DNA of 64,000 bases. Source: DASQFQ01 sp963802905 (GTDB taxonomy: Bacteria; Actinomycetota; Thermoleophilia; Solirubrobacterales; Solirubrobacteraceae). The first letter of the stretch is position 1, and each line of letters opens with the position of its first letter. The notes beneath the pieces are model-generated. The model saw only the letters and a list, made by a program, of their open reading frames with translations, was not told the origin of the DNA and did not search any database. The translations under genes were made by a program, and so were the position numbers. Shown piece after piece: positions 56,258 to 64,000 of the stretch. Location of the stretch: NCBI GenBank assembly GCA_963802905.1, contig CAWDKH010000012.1, positions 79,969 to 143,968 on the forward strand, read 5' to 3'.

Positions 56258-56712
56258 CGCGGAATCCAGCGCGGCACGCGCGCCGCATACGCCTCGTACT
56301 CGGCGCCAAAGCGATCGCGCAGGCCGGGCTCCTCGACGCCCACGAAGTAGATGGCGTTGATCGCGAAGACGGTCGCCCACCACGCCAGCACAGCGAGCGA
56401 GCCGAACAGCGCAGCCTCGCCGAGCAGGACAGCCAGCACGCCGCTGATCATCGGGTTGCGCACGTGCCGGTAGGGCCCGCGGACGACGAGCCGCGACGTC
56501 GGATCCCAGGGCGCCAGCGTGCCGCGCCCGATGCGGACGAACAGCGAGACGGTCCAGGCGATCATGCCCACGCCGCCGGCGACCAGCACAGCGCCGACGA
56601 GCGCAAGCGGCCACCGCGCGAGGTCGGCGTCCTGCAGCAGCAGTGCCGGGATGAGGACACACACCGTGCCGGGCAGGACCACGATCGCGAGGAGGTGGCG
56701 GAGCGCGCGCAT
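56254..56712 (-). CDS. Isoprenylcysteine-carboxylmethyltransferase-like membrane protein
   Basis: A 152-residue protein with four membrane helices. RLVVRGPYRHVRNPMISGVLAVLLGEA and the C-terminal GVEEPGLRDRFGAEYEAYAARVPRWIP are signatures of the ICMT/PEMT family of small membrane methyltransferases. ATG 56712 begins a hydrophobic segment at once. The acceptor in bacteria is generally unknown. Confidence 0.87.
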   Translation of the reverse strand: MRALRHLLAIVVLPGTVCVLIPALLLQDADLARWPLALVGAVLVAGGVGMIAWTVSLFVRIGRGTLAPWDPTSRLVVRGPYRHVRNPMISGVLAVLLGEAALFGSLAVLAWWATVFAINAIYFVGVEEPGLRDRFGAEYEAYAARVPRWIPR

Positions 56713-56751
56713 TGACCGCAAGGATGCCAACCGCGCGTCGTTGCAGCGTCC

Positions 56752-58440
56752 ATGCGATCCCGACTCAGCCTGCTCCTCGCGCTCGCCGTCGCGGCGGCGC
56801 TGCCCGCCACCGCCGGCGCGGCGGACGTCCCCGCAGGCGCGACCTGGACCGAGGCCACGATCCCCTCGTCCGACGGCGTCAAGCTGCACGCCGACATCCT
56901 CCGGCCCAAGAACCTCCCCGCCTCGGCCAAGACGCCCGTGATCCTCTCGATCGGGCCGTACTTCAACCACGCCGGCCAGACCGGGCCCGCCGGCCCCGTC
57001 GAGGGCACGACCTACGACCCGGTCGGTCCGTCGACCGGCCCGTCGGATCGCTTCCTCGACTTCGTCGAAGGCGCGAAGCTGATGGAGAAGGGCTACTCGT
57101 TCGTGATGGTCGACCTGCGCGGCTTCGGTGGCTCGAGCGGCTGCCTCGACTGGGGCGGACCCGGCGAGCAGTCCGACGTCGTCTCGGCCGTCGAGTGGGC
57201 GGCGCAGCAGTCGTGGTCGACCGGCAAGGTCGGCATGTACGGCAAGTCCTACGACGGCGTCACCGGGCTGATCGGCGTCAACAAGGCGCCCCAGGGGCTC
57301 GCGGCGGTCGTCTCGCAGGAGCCGGTCTACGACCTCTATCGCTACCTCTACGGCGACGGCATGCGGCGCTCCAATGCGTTCCTCACCCCCGCGCTGTACG
57401 ACCTGATCGACTTCACGCCGGGCCCGATCCTCGACGCGCCCGAGTACAACGCGAACGGGCTCAACGACACCCAGCGCCCCGGCTGCCTGGCCGCCAACTA
57501 CGCCGACCAGGCCGCCAACGACGACCACGACTCGGCGTACTGGAAGGCCCGCTCGCTCATCCCCGGCGCCACGAACTCCACCGTGCCGCTGTTCCTCACC
57601 CAGGGCCTGACCGAGAACAACACGGTCGCCGACGGCATGGCGCAGTACCTCGACAACCACACCGGCTACGAGCGCGCGTGGCTCGGCCCGTGGGAGCACG
57701 TGCGCGGCAACGAGCGCGACGAGAACGGCCGCCTGAAGATGGGCCGCGAGGGCTGGTTCGACGAGACCATGCGCTTCTATGACCGCTTCCTCAAGGGCAC
57801 GACGCCGGCCGTCGAGGACCCGCCCGTCGCGGTCCAGACCAACGACGGCAAGTGGCGCGCCGAGCAGCAGTGGCCGCCGGCCGACGCGAGCGCGCTGACG
57901 ACCCCGCTGCGCAGCGGCAGCTACACCGACGACGGGACCGCCAACGCCACGGGCGACGGCGCCGAGAAGGGCGTGTGGACGATCTCGCCGCCGCTCGCGC
58001 ACGACGTCCAGCTCGCGGGCTCCGGCAAGGCGACGGTGCACGTCACCACGTCGCTGCCCAACGCCAACCTCGTGCTCGACGTCTACGACCTCGACGCCAA
58101 CGGCACCGGCCCGCTGATCACGCGCCAGGGCCACCTGGTGCGCAGCTCCGGACCGGTCAGCCTCGACCTGTGGTCGGCGGATTGGATCGTCAAGGCCGGT
58201 CACCGGATCGCGGTCAAGGTCGCCGACTCCAACGCCGACTGGTGGGTCCACGTGCCGACCAAGCAGACGGTGACGGTCGGCGGCGGCTCGATCTCGCTGC
58301 CGTTCCTGCCGGCGGCGCGGGCGACCGGGACGATCCAGGGCGACCCCGGCACCCAGCTCGCCTCCTACCTCGCCGACACGGTCACCGTGCCGGCCGAGAC
58401 GATCTCCACAGCGGAGACGGAGAGCTTCTCGACGCCCTAG
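56752..58440 (+). CDS. Secreted CocE/NonD-family (S15) hydrolase
   Basis: A 562-residue protein with a signal peptide (LSLLLALAVAAALPATAGAA). The S15 alpha/beta hydrolase domain has IPSSDGVKLHADILRP, VMVDLRGFGGSSG, the nucleophile elbow GMYGKSYDGVTG and the histidine in GPWEHVRG. The C-terminal X-Pro dipeptidyl-peptidase beta domain starts near residue 390 (GVWTISPPLAHDVQLAG). It probably hydrolyses esters or Xaa-Pro peptides outside the cell. It is convergent with the haloacid dehalogenase gene (4-base overlap). Confidence 0.9.
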   Translation: MRSRLSLLLALAVAAALPATAGAADVPAGATWTEATIPSSDGVKLHADILRPKNLPASAKTPVILSIGPYFNHAGQTGPAGPVEGTTYDPVGPSTGPSDRFLDFVEGAKLMEKGYSFVMVDLRGFGGSSGCLDWGGPGEQSDVVSAVEWAAQQSWSTGKVGMYGKSYDGVTGLIGVNKAPQGLAAVVSQEPVYDLYRYLYGDGMRRSNAFLTPALYDLIDFTPGPILDAPEYNANGLNDTQRPGCLAANYADQAANDDHDSAYWKARSLIPGATNSTVPLFLTQGLTENNTVADGMAQYLDNHTGYERAWLGPWEHVRGNERDENGRLKMGREGWFDETMRFYDRFLKGTTPAVEDPPVAVQTNDGKWRAEQQWPPADASALTTPLRSGSYTDDGTANATGDGAEKGVWTISPPLAHDVQLAGSGKATVHVTTSLPNANLVLDVYDLDANGTGPLITRQGHLVRSSGPVSLDLWSADWIVKAGHRIAVKVADSNADWWVHVPTKQTVTVGGGSISLPFLPAARATGTIQGDPGTQLASYLADTVTVPAETISTAETESFSTP

Positions 58441-59090
58441 AGGGCGTCGGCCAGCGCTTCGAGATCAGCGACCTCCACGTCGGTCCTGCCAGCGGCGTGG
58501 AGGTCGCCCTCCGTCGGACGGGGGAGGAACGCCGTACGCAGCCCGCACGCCGCGGCGGCCTCGAGGTCGCTGACGTGGGCGGCGACCATCATCGCCTCGC
58601 CCGGCTCCAGCCCGAGCGCGGCGACGCTCGCGCGGTAGACGCGCGGGTCGGGCTTGTAGGCGCGGGCGATCTCCGCGCCGAGGATCGCGTCCCACGGCAG
58701 GCCGGCGTAGCGGGCGAGGTTGACCGACTGCGCGATGTGGCCGTTGGAGCACGGCGCGATCACGTAGCGCTCCTTCAACCGCGTGAGGCCCGACACGGTG
58801 TCCGGCCACGGGTCGAGCCGGTGCCAGGCGAGGTTGAGCTCGTCGCGCTGGGCCGCAGGCAGGTCGAGCTCGAGCTCGGCCAGCACGTCGTCGAGCGCCT
58901 CGCGATGCAGCACGTCGAGCACCACCCACTCGCGCTCGCCGGAGCGCACGGTCTCGAGCTGCGGCTGGTAGCGCCCGCGCCACGCATCGGCCACCGCCTC
59001 GCCCGGCAGCCCGAGCGCCGCCGCCTCCCGGGCGACGCTCGTGCGCCAGTCGACGCAGGTGCCGAAGACGTCGAAGAGGAGCGCCTTCAT
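58437..59090 (-). CDS. HAD-family hydrolase, (S)-2-haloacid dehalogenase type
   Basis: A 217-residue protein. ALLFDVFGTCVDWRTSVARE carries the nucleophile aspartate in the haloacid-dehalogenase type II pattern; APCSNGHIAQSVNLARYAGLPWD has the motif II serine; YKPDPRVY the motif III lysine; and MMVAAHVSDLEAAAACGLRTAF the final acidic motif. These match L-2-haloacid dehalogenases well, though many such proteins have other substrates. Confidence 0.9.
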   Translation of the reverse strand: MKALLFDVFGTCVDWRTSVAREAAALGLPGEAVADAWRGRYQPQLETVRSGEREWVVLDVLHREALDDVLAELELDLPAAQRDELNLAWHRLDPWPDTVSGLTRLKERYVIAPCSNGHIAQSVNLARYAGLPWDAILGAEIARAYKPDPRVYRASVAALGLEPGEAMMVAAHVSDLEAAAACGLRTAFLPRPTEGDLHAAGRTDVEVADLEALADAL

Positions 59091-59099
59091 GCATTTGGC

Positions 59100-59879
59100 C
59101 TACCCGGACCGCTCAGGGATGCATCGCGCGACCGCGATGAGCCGAGGCGAGCCGACCTCGTAGGGCGCGACGCCGTCCGCGCCCAGGAGCTCGATCTCGC
59201 CAAACCCGGCCTGCCGGAGCAGGCGGACGACCTCGCCGCTCGTGTGGACGTGGTGCGCCGCCTGGGCGCGCTCGACGTGCCCGTCGCCGTCCTCGAACGT
59301 GAACGCGCTCTCGAGCCGGCTCTCGCTGACCCGGTAGTGGTTCTCGGCCGTCAGGCGCACGCCGCCGTACTCCCACTCGGTGCTCGGCTTCACGCCGGAC
59401 GTGAGGAACGTCTCGGCGACCGTCGCCGACTCGAGCACGAGCCGGCCACCGGGCCGCAGCGCGGCGCGCATGCCGGCGAGCGAGCGCGCGGTGTCCTCCG
59501 GGACGAGGTAGCCGAAGCTGTTGCCCCAGCTCAGCACCGCGTCGACCTGGCCCACGTCAGGCAGCGCACGCAGGTCGCCGACCTCGAAGCGCGCCGCCAC
59601 GCCGGCGGCCGCCGCCGCGCGGCCGGCCTGCGCGACCTCCGACGCCACGATGTCGACGCCGATCACGTCATAGCCCGCCGCGGCGAGGCGAATGGTCATC
59701 CGCCCGTCGCCGCAGGGCACGTCGAGCACCGACGCCGGCGGGTCGCCGAGCAGCCCGCGCACCAAGCGCATGTCGTCCTCGGCCATCGCGGCCGCCGCCG
59801 CGCGCCAGAAGCGCGCCGCCAAACCCTGGTGGAACCCGACGAACCACTCGTCGGGCACGCGCACAGGAACATCCGTCAT
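59100..59879 (-). CDS. SAM-dependent methyltransferase
   Basis: A 259-residue class I methyltransferase from ATG 59879. SVLDVPCGDGRMTIRLAAAG is the SAM-binding motif, with VIGVDIVASEVAQAG next and VDAVLSWGNSFGYL in the motif II region. C-terminal LLRQAGFGEIELLGAD is typical. The acceptor is not evident. The 136-base gap upstream, to the QueA-like gene end, holds no gene. Confidence 0.88.
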   Translation of the reverse strand: MTDVPVRVPDEWFVGFHQGLAARFWRAAAAAMAEDDMRLVRGLLGDPPASVLDVPCGDGRMTIRLAAAGYDVIGVDIVASEVAQAGRAAAAAGVAARFEVGDLRALPDVGQVDAVLSWGNSFGYLVPEDTARSLAGMRAALRPGGRLVLESATVAETFLTSGVKPSTEWEYGGVRLTAENHYRVSESRLESAFTFEDGDGHVERAQAAHHVHTSGEVVRLLRQAGFGEIELLGADGVAPYEVGSPRLIAVARCIPERSG

Positions 59880-60015
59880 CTCGAACAACCTCCGAAAGAT
59901 CGTGAACAGGGACCGCTGTGTGCCCGCGCGGGGCGCGGCCCGGGACCTAGCGGTCGGCGTTCGGAAGGCTGTGGCGGAGCAGGCGCAGAGGCGTCCCGCC
60001 AAGGGTAACCCAGCG

Positions 60016-61020
60016 TCAGCGCAGGATCAAATGCGTGTCGCCGAACTCGTGCCAGCGGTAGCCGGCGTCGAGCGCGGCGTCATAGGACCGCTGGACCAGC
60101 TCGCGGCCGGCGACGGCCTCGAGCATCAGCAGGTGGCTGGCGTCGGGCTCGTGCCAGCCGGTGATGAGCCCGTCGACGGCGCGCACTCCGCGCTCGGGCG
60201 TGATCGTCAGGCCGGTCCAGCCCTCGCCTGCCTCGACGCGGCCGTCGGGGGTCGCGACGGTCTCGAGCGCGCGGACGACGGTGGTGCCGACGGCGATCAC
60301 GCGCCCGCCGGCGGCGCGGTGGGCGTTGACGCGGGTCGCAGTGAGGGTGGGGACGCGGTAGCGCTCGGGGTAGGGCCGCTCGCCGAGCTCGAGCGAAGAG
60401 ACGCCGGTGTGGAGCACGAGCGGCGCGACTTGCACGCCGCGCGCGACCAGGTCGTCGAGCACGCGCTGGGAGAACGGGCGGCCGGCGCTCGGCATCTCGG
60501 CGCTGCCAGGTTCGTCGGCGAAGATCGTCTGCAGGTCCTCGAGCGGGCGCGGGCCGGAGAGGTGGCTGTAGGCGATCGGGTGACCGAAGGCGGCGAGGTA
60601 GTCGTGCAGCGGCGCCGGCAGGTCGAGCGCGGCGATCCACAGGCGGCCCGGCGAGAGGTAGGTGGCGAGCAGCTCGGCGGAGCCGCCACCCGGAAGGTCG
60701 ATGCGCCGCCCGGCGGAGCCGCCGCGGTAGCGCGCCCCGTTGCGGCGGAGCTCGACGACCCAGCGGCAGGTCCCGCCGTCGCCCGGCAGCGGCGTCGACA
60801 GGTGCACGTCGACGTCGCCCGCCGACAGCGCGGCCGGGATCGTGGCGGAGGTGTTGACGACGAGCAGGTCGCCGGCGCGCAGGTGGTCGGGCAATCCGCG
60901 GAACATGTCGTGCACCAGGGCGCGACCGCGCTGCGCGACGAGCAGGCGCACCTCGTCGCGCTCGGCCGGCGGCGCCGATGCTTCGTGGGCGGGCGTGAGC
61001 GTGAACGCGACTGCGCTCAC
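60016..61020 (-). CDS. queA: QueA-like S-adenosylmethionine:tRNA ribosyltransferase-isomerase
   Basis: A 334-residue protein. DHLRAGDLLVVNTSATIPAAL, HLSGPRPLEDLQTIFADEPGS and the C-terminal TPERGVRAVDGLITGWHEPDASHLLML are QueA-family blocks (usual TNFHLP region changed to GWHEPD). QueA builds epoxyqueuosine on tRNA from preQ1. No other queuosine genes are nearby, and the sequence is of the divergent actinobacterial type, so a related but different reaction is possible. It overlaps the upstream SDR gene by four bases. Confidence 0.82.
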   Translation of the reverse strand: MSAVAFTLTPAHEASAPPAERDEVRLLVAQRGRALVHDMFRGLPDHLRAGDLLVVNTSATIPAALSAGDVDVHLSTPLPGDGGTCRWVVELRRNGARYRGGSAGRRIDLPGGGSAELLATYLSPGRLWIAALDLPAPLHDYLAAFGHPIAYSHLSGPRPLEDLQTIFADEPGSAEMPSAGRPFSQRVLDDLVARGVQVAPLVLHTGVSSLELGERPYPERYRVPTLTATRVNAHRAAGGRVIAVGTTVVRALETVATPDGRVEAGEGWTGLTITPERGVRAVDGLITGWHEPDASHLLMLEAVAGRELVQRSYDAALDAGYRWHEFGDTHLILR

Positions 61021-61679
61021 GTCCGCGCCTCCAGCAGCGCCCCGGCGCTGTAGCGGCCGCTCGGCAGGTCGCCCTCGATCAGCGCGAGCAGCCCGGGCAC
61101 GCGCTCCTCGGGGTCGGAGCGGTCCGAGATGTCCTCGCCGGGGAACGCCTCCTGGTGCATGCGCGTGTTCATGTCGCCGGGGTCGATCGCGTACACGCGG
61201 CGGTCGGGGTGCTCGGCGGCGAGGATCGCGGTGAGCTGCTCGAGCGCGGCCTTCGAGGAGCCGTAGCCGCCCCAGCCCTCGTACGGCTCGACGGCGGCGT
61301 CGGAGGTGACGTTGATGAGCACGCTCGGCAGCGCGAGCTGGAACAGCGCCAGCGGCGCCAGGACGTTGACGCGGTAGACGTCCTCGAGCACGTCGAGCGG
61401 GTAGTCGGCGAGCGCCGGCTGCGGGCTCGGCCCGAGCAGCGAGGCGTTGTTGACGAGCAGGTCGATCTGGCCTCCCGCGGCCTCGACGAGCGCGTGGCGG
61501 TGGCTCGGATCGGCGACGTCGCCGGGGATGGGGGTGGCCCCGGTCAGCTGCGCGGCGGCGGCCTCAAGCGGCTCCGCCTCGCGGGCGTCGATCACGAGCC
61601 GCCACCCGCGCTCGGCGAGGGCCCGGGAGAGTGCGAACCCGAGGCCGCGGGAGGCACCGGTGACGATGGCGGTCGGCAT
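61017..61679 (-). CDS. SDR-family oxidoreductase
   Basis: A 220-residue short-chain dehydrogenase. AIVTGASRGLGFALSRALAE binds NAD(P); LLVNNASLLG, the serine in NVTSDAAVEPYEGWGGYGSSKAALEQL and the YGSSK motif are present; YAIDPGDMNTRM follows. The shorter core and missing C-terminal GG motif suggest a reductase of the sepiapterin/CsgA-like group. It is translationally coupled to the QueA-like gene (ATGA). Confidence 0.86.
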   Translation of the reverse strand: MPTAIVTGASRGLGFALSRALAERGWRLVIDAREAEPLEAAAAQLTGATPIPGDVADPSHRHALVEAAGGQIDLLVNNASLLGPSPQPALADYPLDVLEDVYRVNVLAPLALFQLALPSVLINVTSDAAVEPYEGWGGYGSSKAALEQLTAILAAEHPDRRVYAIDPGDMNTRMHQEAFPGEDISDRSDPEERVPGLLALIEGDLPSGRYSAGALLEART

Positions 61680-61728
61680 GCCAAGGAACCTAGGCGCCGA
61701 GCGGCCTCCGGACCATCGGGAATTGGGC

Positions 61729-62373
61729 TTAGGACCCCGGGCTGACCAACCCTTCGCGGACGGCGTAGAGCGCCGCTTGCGTGCGGTCTGAGAGCCCGAG
61801 CTTGGCCAACACGTGCGAGACGTGGGTCTTGACGGTCTTCTCCGCCACGCCGAGCTCGAGCGCGATCCGCTTGTTCGAGCGCCCGCGCGCGATCAGGCAC
61901 AGCACCTCGAGCTCGCGCGGCGTCAGCTCGTCCGCGGACGTGCCGCGCGAGCCGCCGCTGGACAGCTCCTCGATCACCCGCGCGGCGACCGCGGGCGAGA
62001 GCGGCGACTGGCCGGCGTGCGCCGTGCGGATGCCGCGCACGAGCTCGGCCGGCTCGACGTCCTTGAGCAGGTAGCCGACGGCGCCCGCACGCAACGCGGT
62101 GAACAGCCGCTCGTCCTCGCCGAAGCTGGTGAGCACGATCACCCGCGAGCTGGGCGCCGTCTCGCGCAGCCGCCGCAGCGCGCCGATGCCGTCGAGCCCC
62201 GGCATCACGAGGTCGAGCAAGATCACGTCGGGTGCGTGCTCGGCCGCGGCGGCGACCGCCTCCTCCCCGTCGGAGGCCTCCCCCACGACGTCGATGTCGG
62301 CCTGCAGGTCCAGGAACGTCCGCAGCCCCTGGCGCACGACCGCGTGGTCGTCGGCGATCAGCACGCGGATCAC
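61729..62373 (-). CDS. NarL/LuxR-family response regulator
   Basis: A 214-residue regulator starting at GTG 62373. The receiver has IRVLIADDHAVVRQGL, the phospho-acceptor in VILLDLVMPGLDGI, and the lysine in YLLKDVEPAELV. The LuxR-type helix-turn-helix is LTPRELEVLCLIARGRSNKR to VAEKTVKTHVSHVLAKLGL. It overlaps the kinase gene by four bases (GTGA) and forms a two-component pair with it. Confidence 0.95.
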   Translation of the reverse strand: MIRVLIADDHAVVRQGLRTFLDLQADIDVVGEASDGEEAVAAAAEHAPDVILLDLVMPGLDGIGALRRLRETAPSSRVIVLTSFGEDERLFTALRAGAVGYLLKDVEPAELVRGIRTAHAGQSPLSPAVAARVIEELSSGGSRGTSADELTPRELEVLCLIARGRSNKRIALELGVAEKTVKTHVSHVLAKLGLSDRTQAALYAVREGLVSPGS

Positions 62374-63497
62374 GCGGCCACCTCCAGGCGCACGCGCGTG
62401 CCCTCGCCGGCGACCGACTCGATGTCGAGCGTCCCGCCGAGCTCCTCGGCGCGCTCCTCCATCGAGGTCAGCCCGAGCCGGCGCCCACGGACCGCGCGCC
62501 GCGCCGGGTCGAAGCCCTGGCCGTCGTCGGCCACCGACAGCACGAGGCCCCCGTTGCCGTCGCCTTCGAGGCGCACCTCGATGCGGTCGGCCTCGGCGTG
62601 GCGGAGCGCATTCTGCAGCGCCTCCTGGGCGATCCGGAACACCTGCGCGGCGCTCGCGCCCGGCAGCCGCGGCGGGTCGGCGACGGCCAGCTCGATCGGC
62701 CGGCCCGACACGCGCCGCAGCACGTCGACGTGCTTGCGCAGCACGGTCGCGAGGCCCTCGGCCTCGAGCGACGCCGGCCGCAGCTCGAACACGACCGCGC
62801 GCAGCTCCTCCATCGCCCCGCGCGCCAGCTCGCGCACGCGCTCGAGCTCCTCCGCGGCCGCCGCCGCGTCGCTGTCGAGCAGCGTCGCCGCCGACTCGAC
62901 CGCGAGCGCGACCCCGAACAACCGCTGCGTGACGTTGTCGTGCAGCTCGCGCGCGAGCCGGTTGCGCTCCTCGACGATCGACAGCTCGCGCGAGCGCTCG
63001 TTCAGCCGCGCGTTCTCGATCGCGATCGCGGCGTGCGCCGCCAGCAGCCCGATCAGCCGCTCGTCCTCGTCGGAGAACGACGCCGCCTCGATCTTGTCGG
63101 TCAGGTAGACCGCACCGATCACGCGTTTGCGCGCGACCACCGGGACGCCGAGGAACGAGCGCATGTCCGGGTGGGCGGACGGCCACCAGCCGCGGAAGCG
63201 CGGGTCGGTGTGGATGTCGTCGATCCGGTAGGGCTCGGGCGACTCGAGCATCGCGCCCAGCAGCCCGTGCGTGCGCGGGAGCGGGCCCATCGCCTCGATC
63301 AGCGACTCGCTCATGCCCGAGGTGATGAAGCGCGAGAACGCGCCCTCGCCGTCGGGCACGCCGAGCGCGGCGTAGCGCGCGCCGCCGAGTTCGCGCGCGG
63401 CGTGGACGAGCCGCTGCAGCACCGGCTCGACCTCGCGCTCGGAGGCCATCGCCAGCACGACGTCGGACAACGCGCGGAAGGCGGGGGACTCGGTCAC
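62370..63497 (-). CDS. GAF-domain sensor histidine kinase (DevS/NarX-like)
   Basis: A 375-residue soluble kinase from GTG 63497; ATG 63533 would add 12 basic residues. A GAF domain spans about residues 20-165 (LVHAARELGGARYAALGVPD, SFLGVPVVARKRVIGAVYLTDK), with features of DevS-type domains. The HisKA_3 box is EERNRLARELHDNVTQRLFG and the ATPase motifs are ALQNALRHAEAD, VADDGQGF and RRLGLTSMEERA. No membrane helices are present, so it probably senses a cytoplasmic or diffusible signal and phosphorylates the coupled regulator. Confidence 0.93.
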   Translation of the reverse strand: MTESPAFRALSDVVLAMASEREVEPVLQRLVHAARELGGARYAALGVPDGEGAFSRFITSGMSESLIEAMGPLPRTHGLLGAMLESPEPYRIDDIHTDPRFRGWWPSAHPDMRSFLGVPVVARKRVIGAVYLTDKIEAASFSDEDERLIGLLAAHAAIAIENARLNERSRELSIVEERNRLARELHDNVTQRLFGVALAVESAATLLDSDAAAAAEELERVRELARGAMEELRAVVFELRPASLEAEGLATVLRKHVDVLRRVSGRPIELAVADPPRLPGASAAQVFRIAQEALQNALRHAEADRIEVRLEGDGNGGLVLSVADDGQGFDPARRAVRGRRLGLTSMEERAEELGGTLDIESVAGEGTRVRLEVAA

Positions 63498-63512
63498 ACG
63501 ATCAACCGTACG

Positions 63513-63530
63513 CCGCGGGCGCGCCCGCGG
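63513..63530. repeat. Perfect 18-bp palindrome CCGCGGGCGCGCCCGCGG
   Basis: It lies between the DUF385 gene stop (63546) and the kinase start, immediately inside the alternative ATG 63533. It can form a GC hairpin that may end or attenuate the upstream transcript, or act as a binding site. Its position inside the longer reading of the kinase favours the shorter start at 63497. Confidence 0.45.
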
Positions 63531-63545
63531 CATCGGGCGATGGTC

Positions 63546-64000
63546 CTAGACCCGATGGAGGACGAAGACGGAGATCCGGCGCGGGGCGGCGCGCTTCTCG
63601 TAGGTGGCGTAGCCCGGGTAGGTGAGCAGCACCTCGTTCCAGATCCGCTCGCGCTGCTCGCCCTCGACCTCTTCGGCGCGGAAACTCCAGCGCTCGCCGC
63701 GAACCTCGACATCACCCTCTGGGTTCGCGCGCAGGTTGTGGCGCCACGCCGGGTGCCTGCGGTTGCCGTACCAGGAGCCGAAGATCGCCAGGCCGTCCTC
63801 GGTCGGGAGCGCAACGAGAGGCACCGTTCGCCGCAGACCGCTGCGCGCGCCGGTGGTGGTCACGAACGCGACCGGCAGCCCGGCGACCAGACTGGTCGCG
63901 AGGTGCTTGCCCTTCGTCGCGCGATAGACGGCGCGGTCGAGATGGTGGGCGACGCGGGTGAACAACCACGAGCCGGGGCCGCTCGGACGCGAAGCGCCGC
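63546..64000 (-). CDS. DUF385/deazaflavin (F420)-dependent nitroreductase-family protein, N-terminus at window edge
   Basis: About 150 residues are visible. TRVAHHLDRAVYRATKGKHL, PVAFVTTTGARSGLRRTVPLVAL, LAIFGSWYGNRRHPAWRHNLRANP and the C-terminal YEKRAAPRRISVFVLHRV match the split-barrel family that binds F420 and includes Ddn-like nitroreductases. The frame is open to the right edge and reads RPSGPGSW before TTG 63965, so the true start probably lies beyond the window. Substrate unknown. Confidence 0.87.
   Translation of the reverse strand, partial: GASRPSGPGSWLFTRVAHHLDRAVYRATKGKHLATSLVAGLPVAFVTTTGARSGLRRTVPLVALPTEDGLAIFGSWYGNRRHPAWRHNLRANPEGDVEVRGERWSFRAEEVEGEQRERIWNEVLLTYPGYATYEKRAAPRRISVFVLHRV

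Overview
The window is about 64 kb of very GC-rich DNA with dense genes, short gaps, many GTG/TTG starts and many 4-base ATGA/GTGA overlaps. This fits an actinobacterial chromosome. The gene content (BTAD regulators, a sigma factor paired with a YCII/DGPF protein, deazaflavin-type and sugar-scavenging genes, LtrA) most resembles a soil Solirubrobacterales/Thermoleophilia genome. That placement is inference; no rRNA or marker gene is present.

Layout. 1-8.8 kb: a hexuronate/2-keto-3-deoxygluconate block with a LacI regulator, KDPG aldolase, KDG kinase and SDR dehydrogenase on the plus strand, a fructuronate-reductase-like enzyme with an MHS-type transporter on the minus strand, and an ArsR/AHSA1 pair between them. 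8.9-12.4 kb: a BTAD/AAA/TPR regulator coupled to a methyltransferase. 12.4-15.9 kb: tRNA-Gly(GCC) and a 3.3 kb islet closed by a second copy of the tRNA 3' end plus its terminator. 15.9-20.4 kb: a small histidine kinase, a receiver-only regulator, a YCII/ECF-sigma/VOC operon and a membrane protein. 20.4-27.5 kb: arylsulfatase, GH3 beta-glucosidase, a metal-responsive ArsR/cation transporter pair, a thioredoxin-fold protein lacking its second cysteine, and another receiver-only regulator. 27.6-32 kb: a large fusion of a BTAD transcription factor, one membrane helix, a beta-propeller and a peptide-type solute-binding domain, divergent from a propeller lipoprotein. 32-44 kb: an L-arabinose/pentose locus with ABC transporter, two aldose epimerases, aldo/keto reductase, LacI regulator, araB-araD-araA and a zinc dehydrogenase. 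44-64 kb: SpoIIE/STAS signalling, LtrA, hydrolases, a FAD oxidase, an MMPL transporter, a LuxR-type ATPase regulator, a QueA-like enzyme, a NarL-type two-component pair and a DUF385 protein at the right edge.

How the genes work together. The arabinose locus is one regulatory unit. Three 14-base operators of the form TGTTAKCGCTCACA (or its complement) lie before the transporter operon, the LacI gene and araB, and two of them overlap matching TTGACA-17-TAACAM promoters. The hexuronate genes share a second palindrome, AACCGGTT, at the aldolase start and before the transporter operon.

Caution. About ten long genes can only be read by changing frame once or more, usually by dropping one base in a short G/C run. 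This looks more like sequence or assembly error than decay. Those genes are annotated over their full reconstructed span, with the break positions given.
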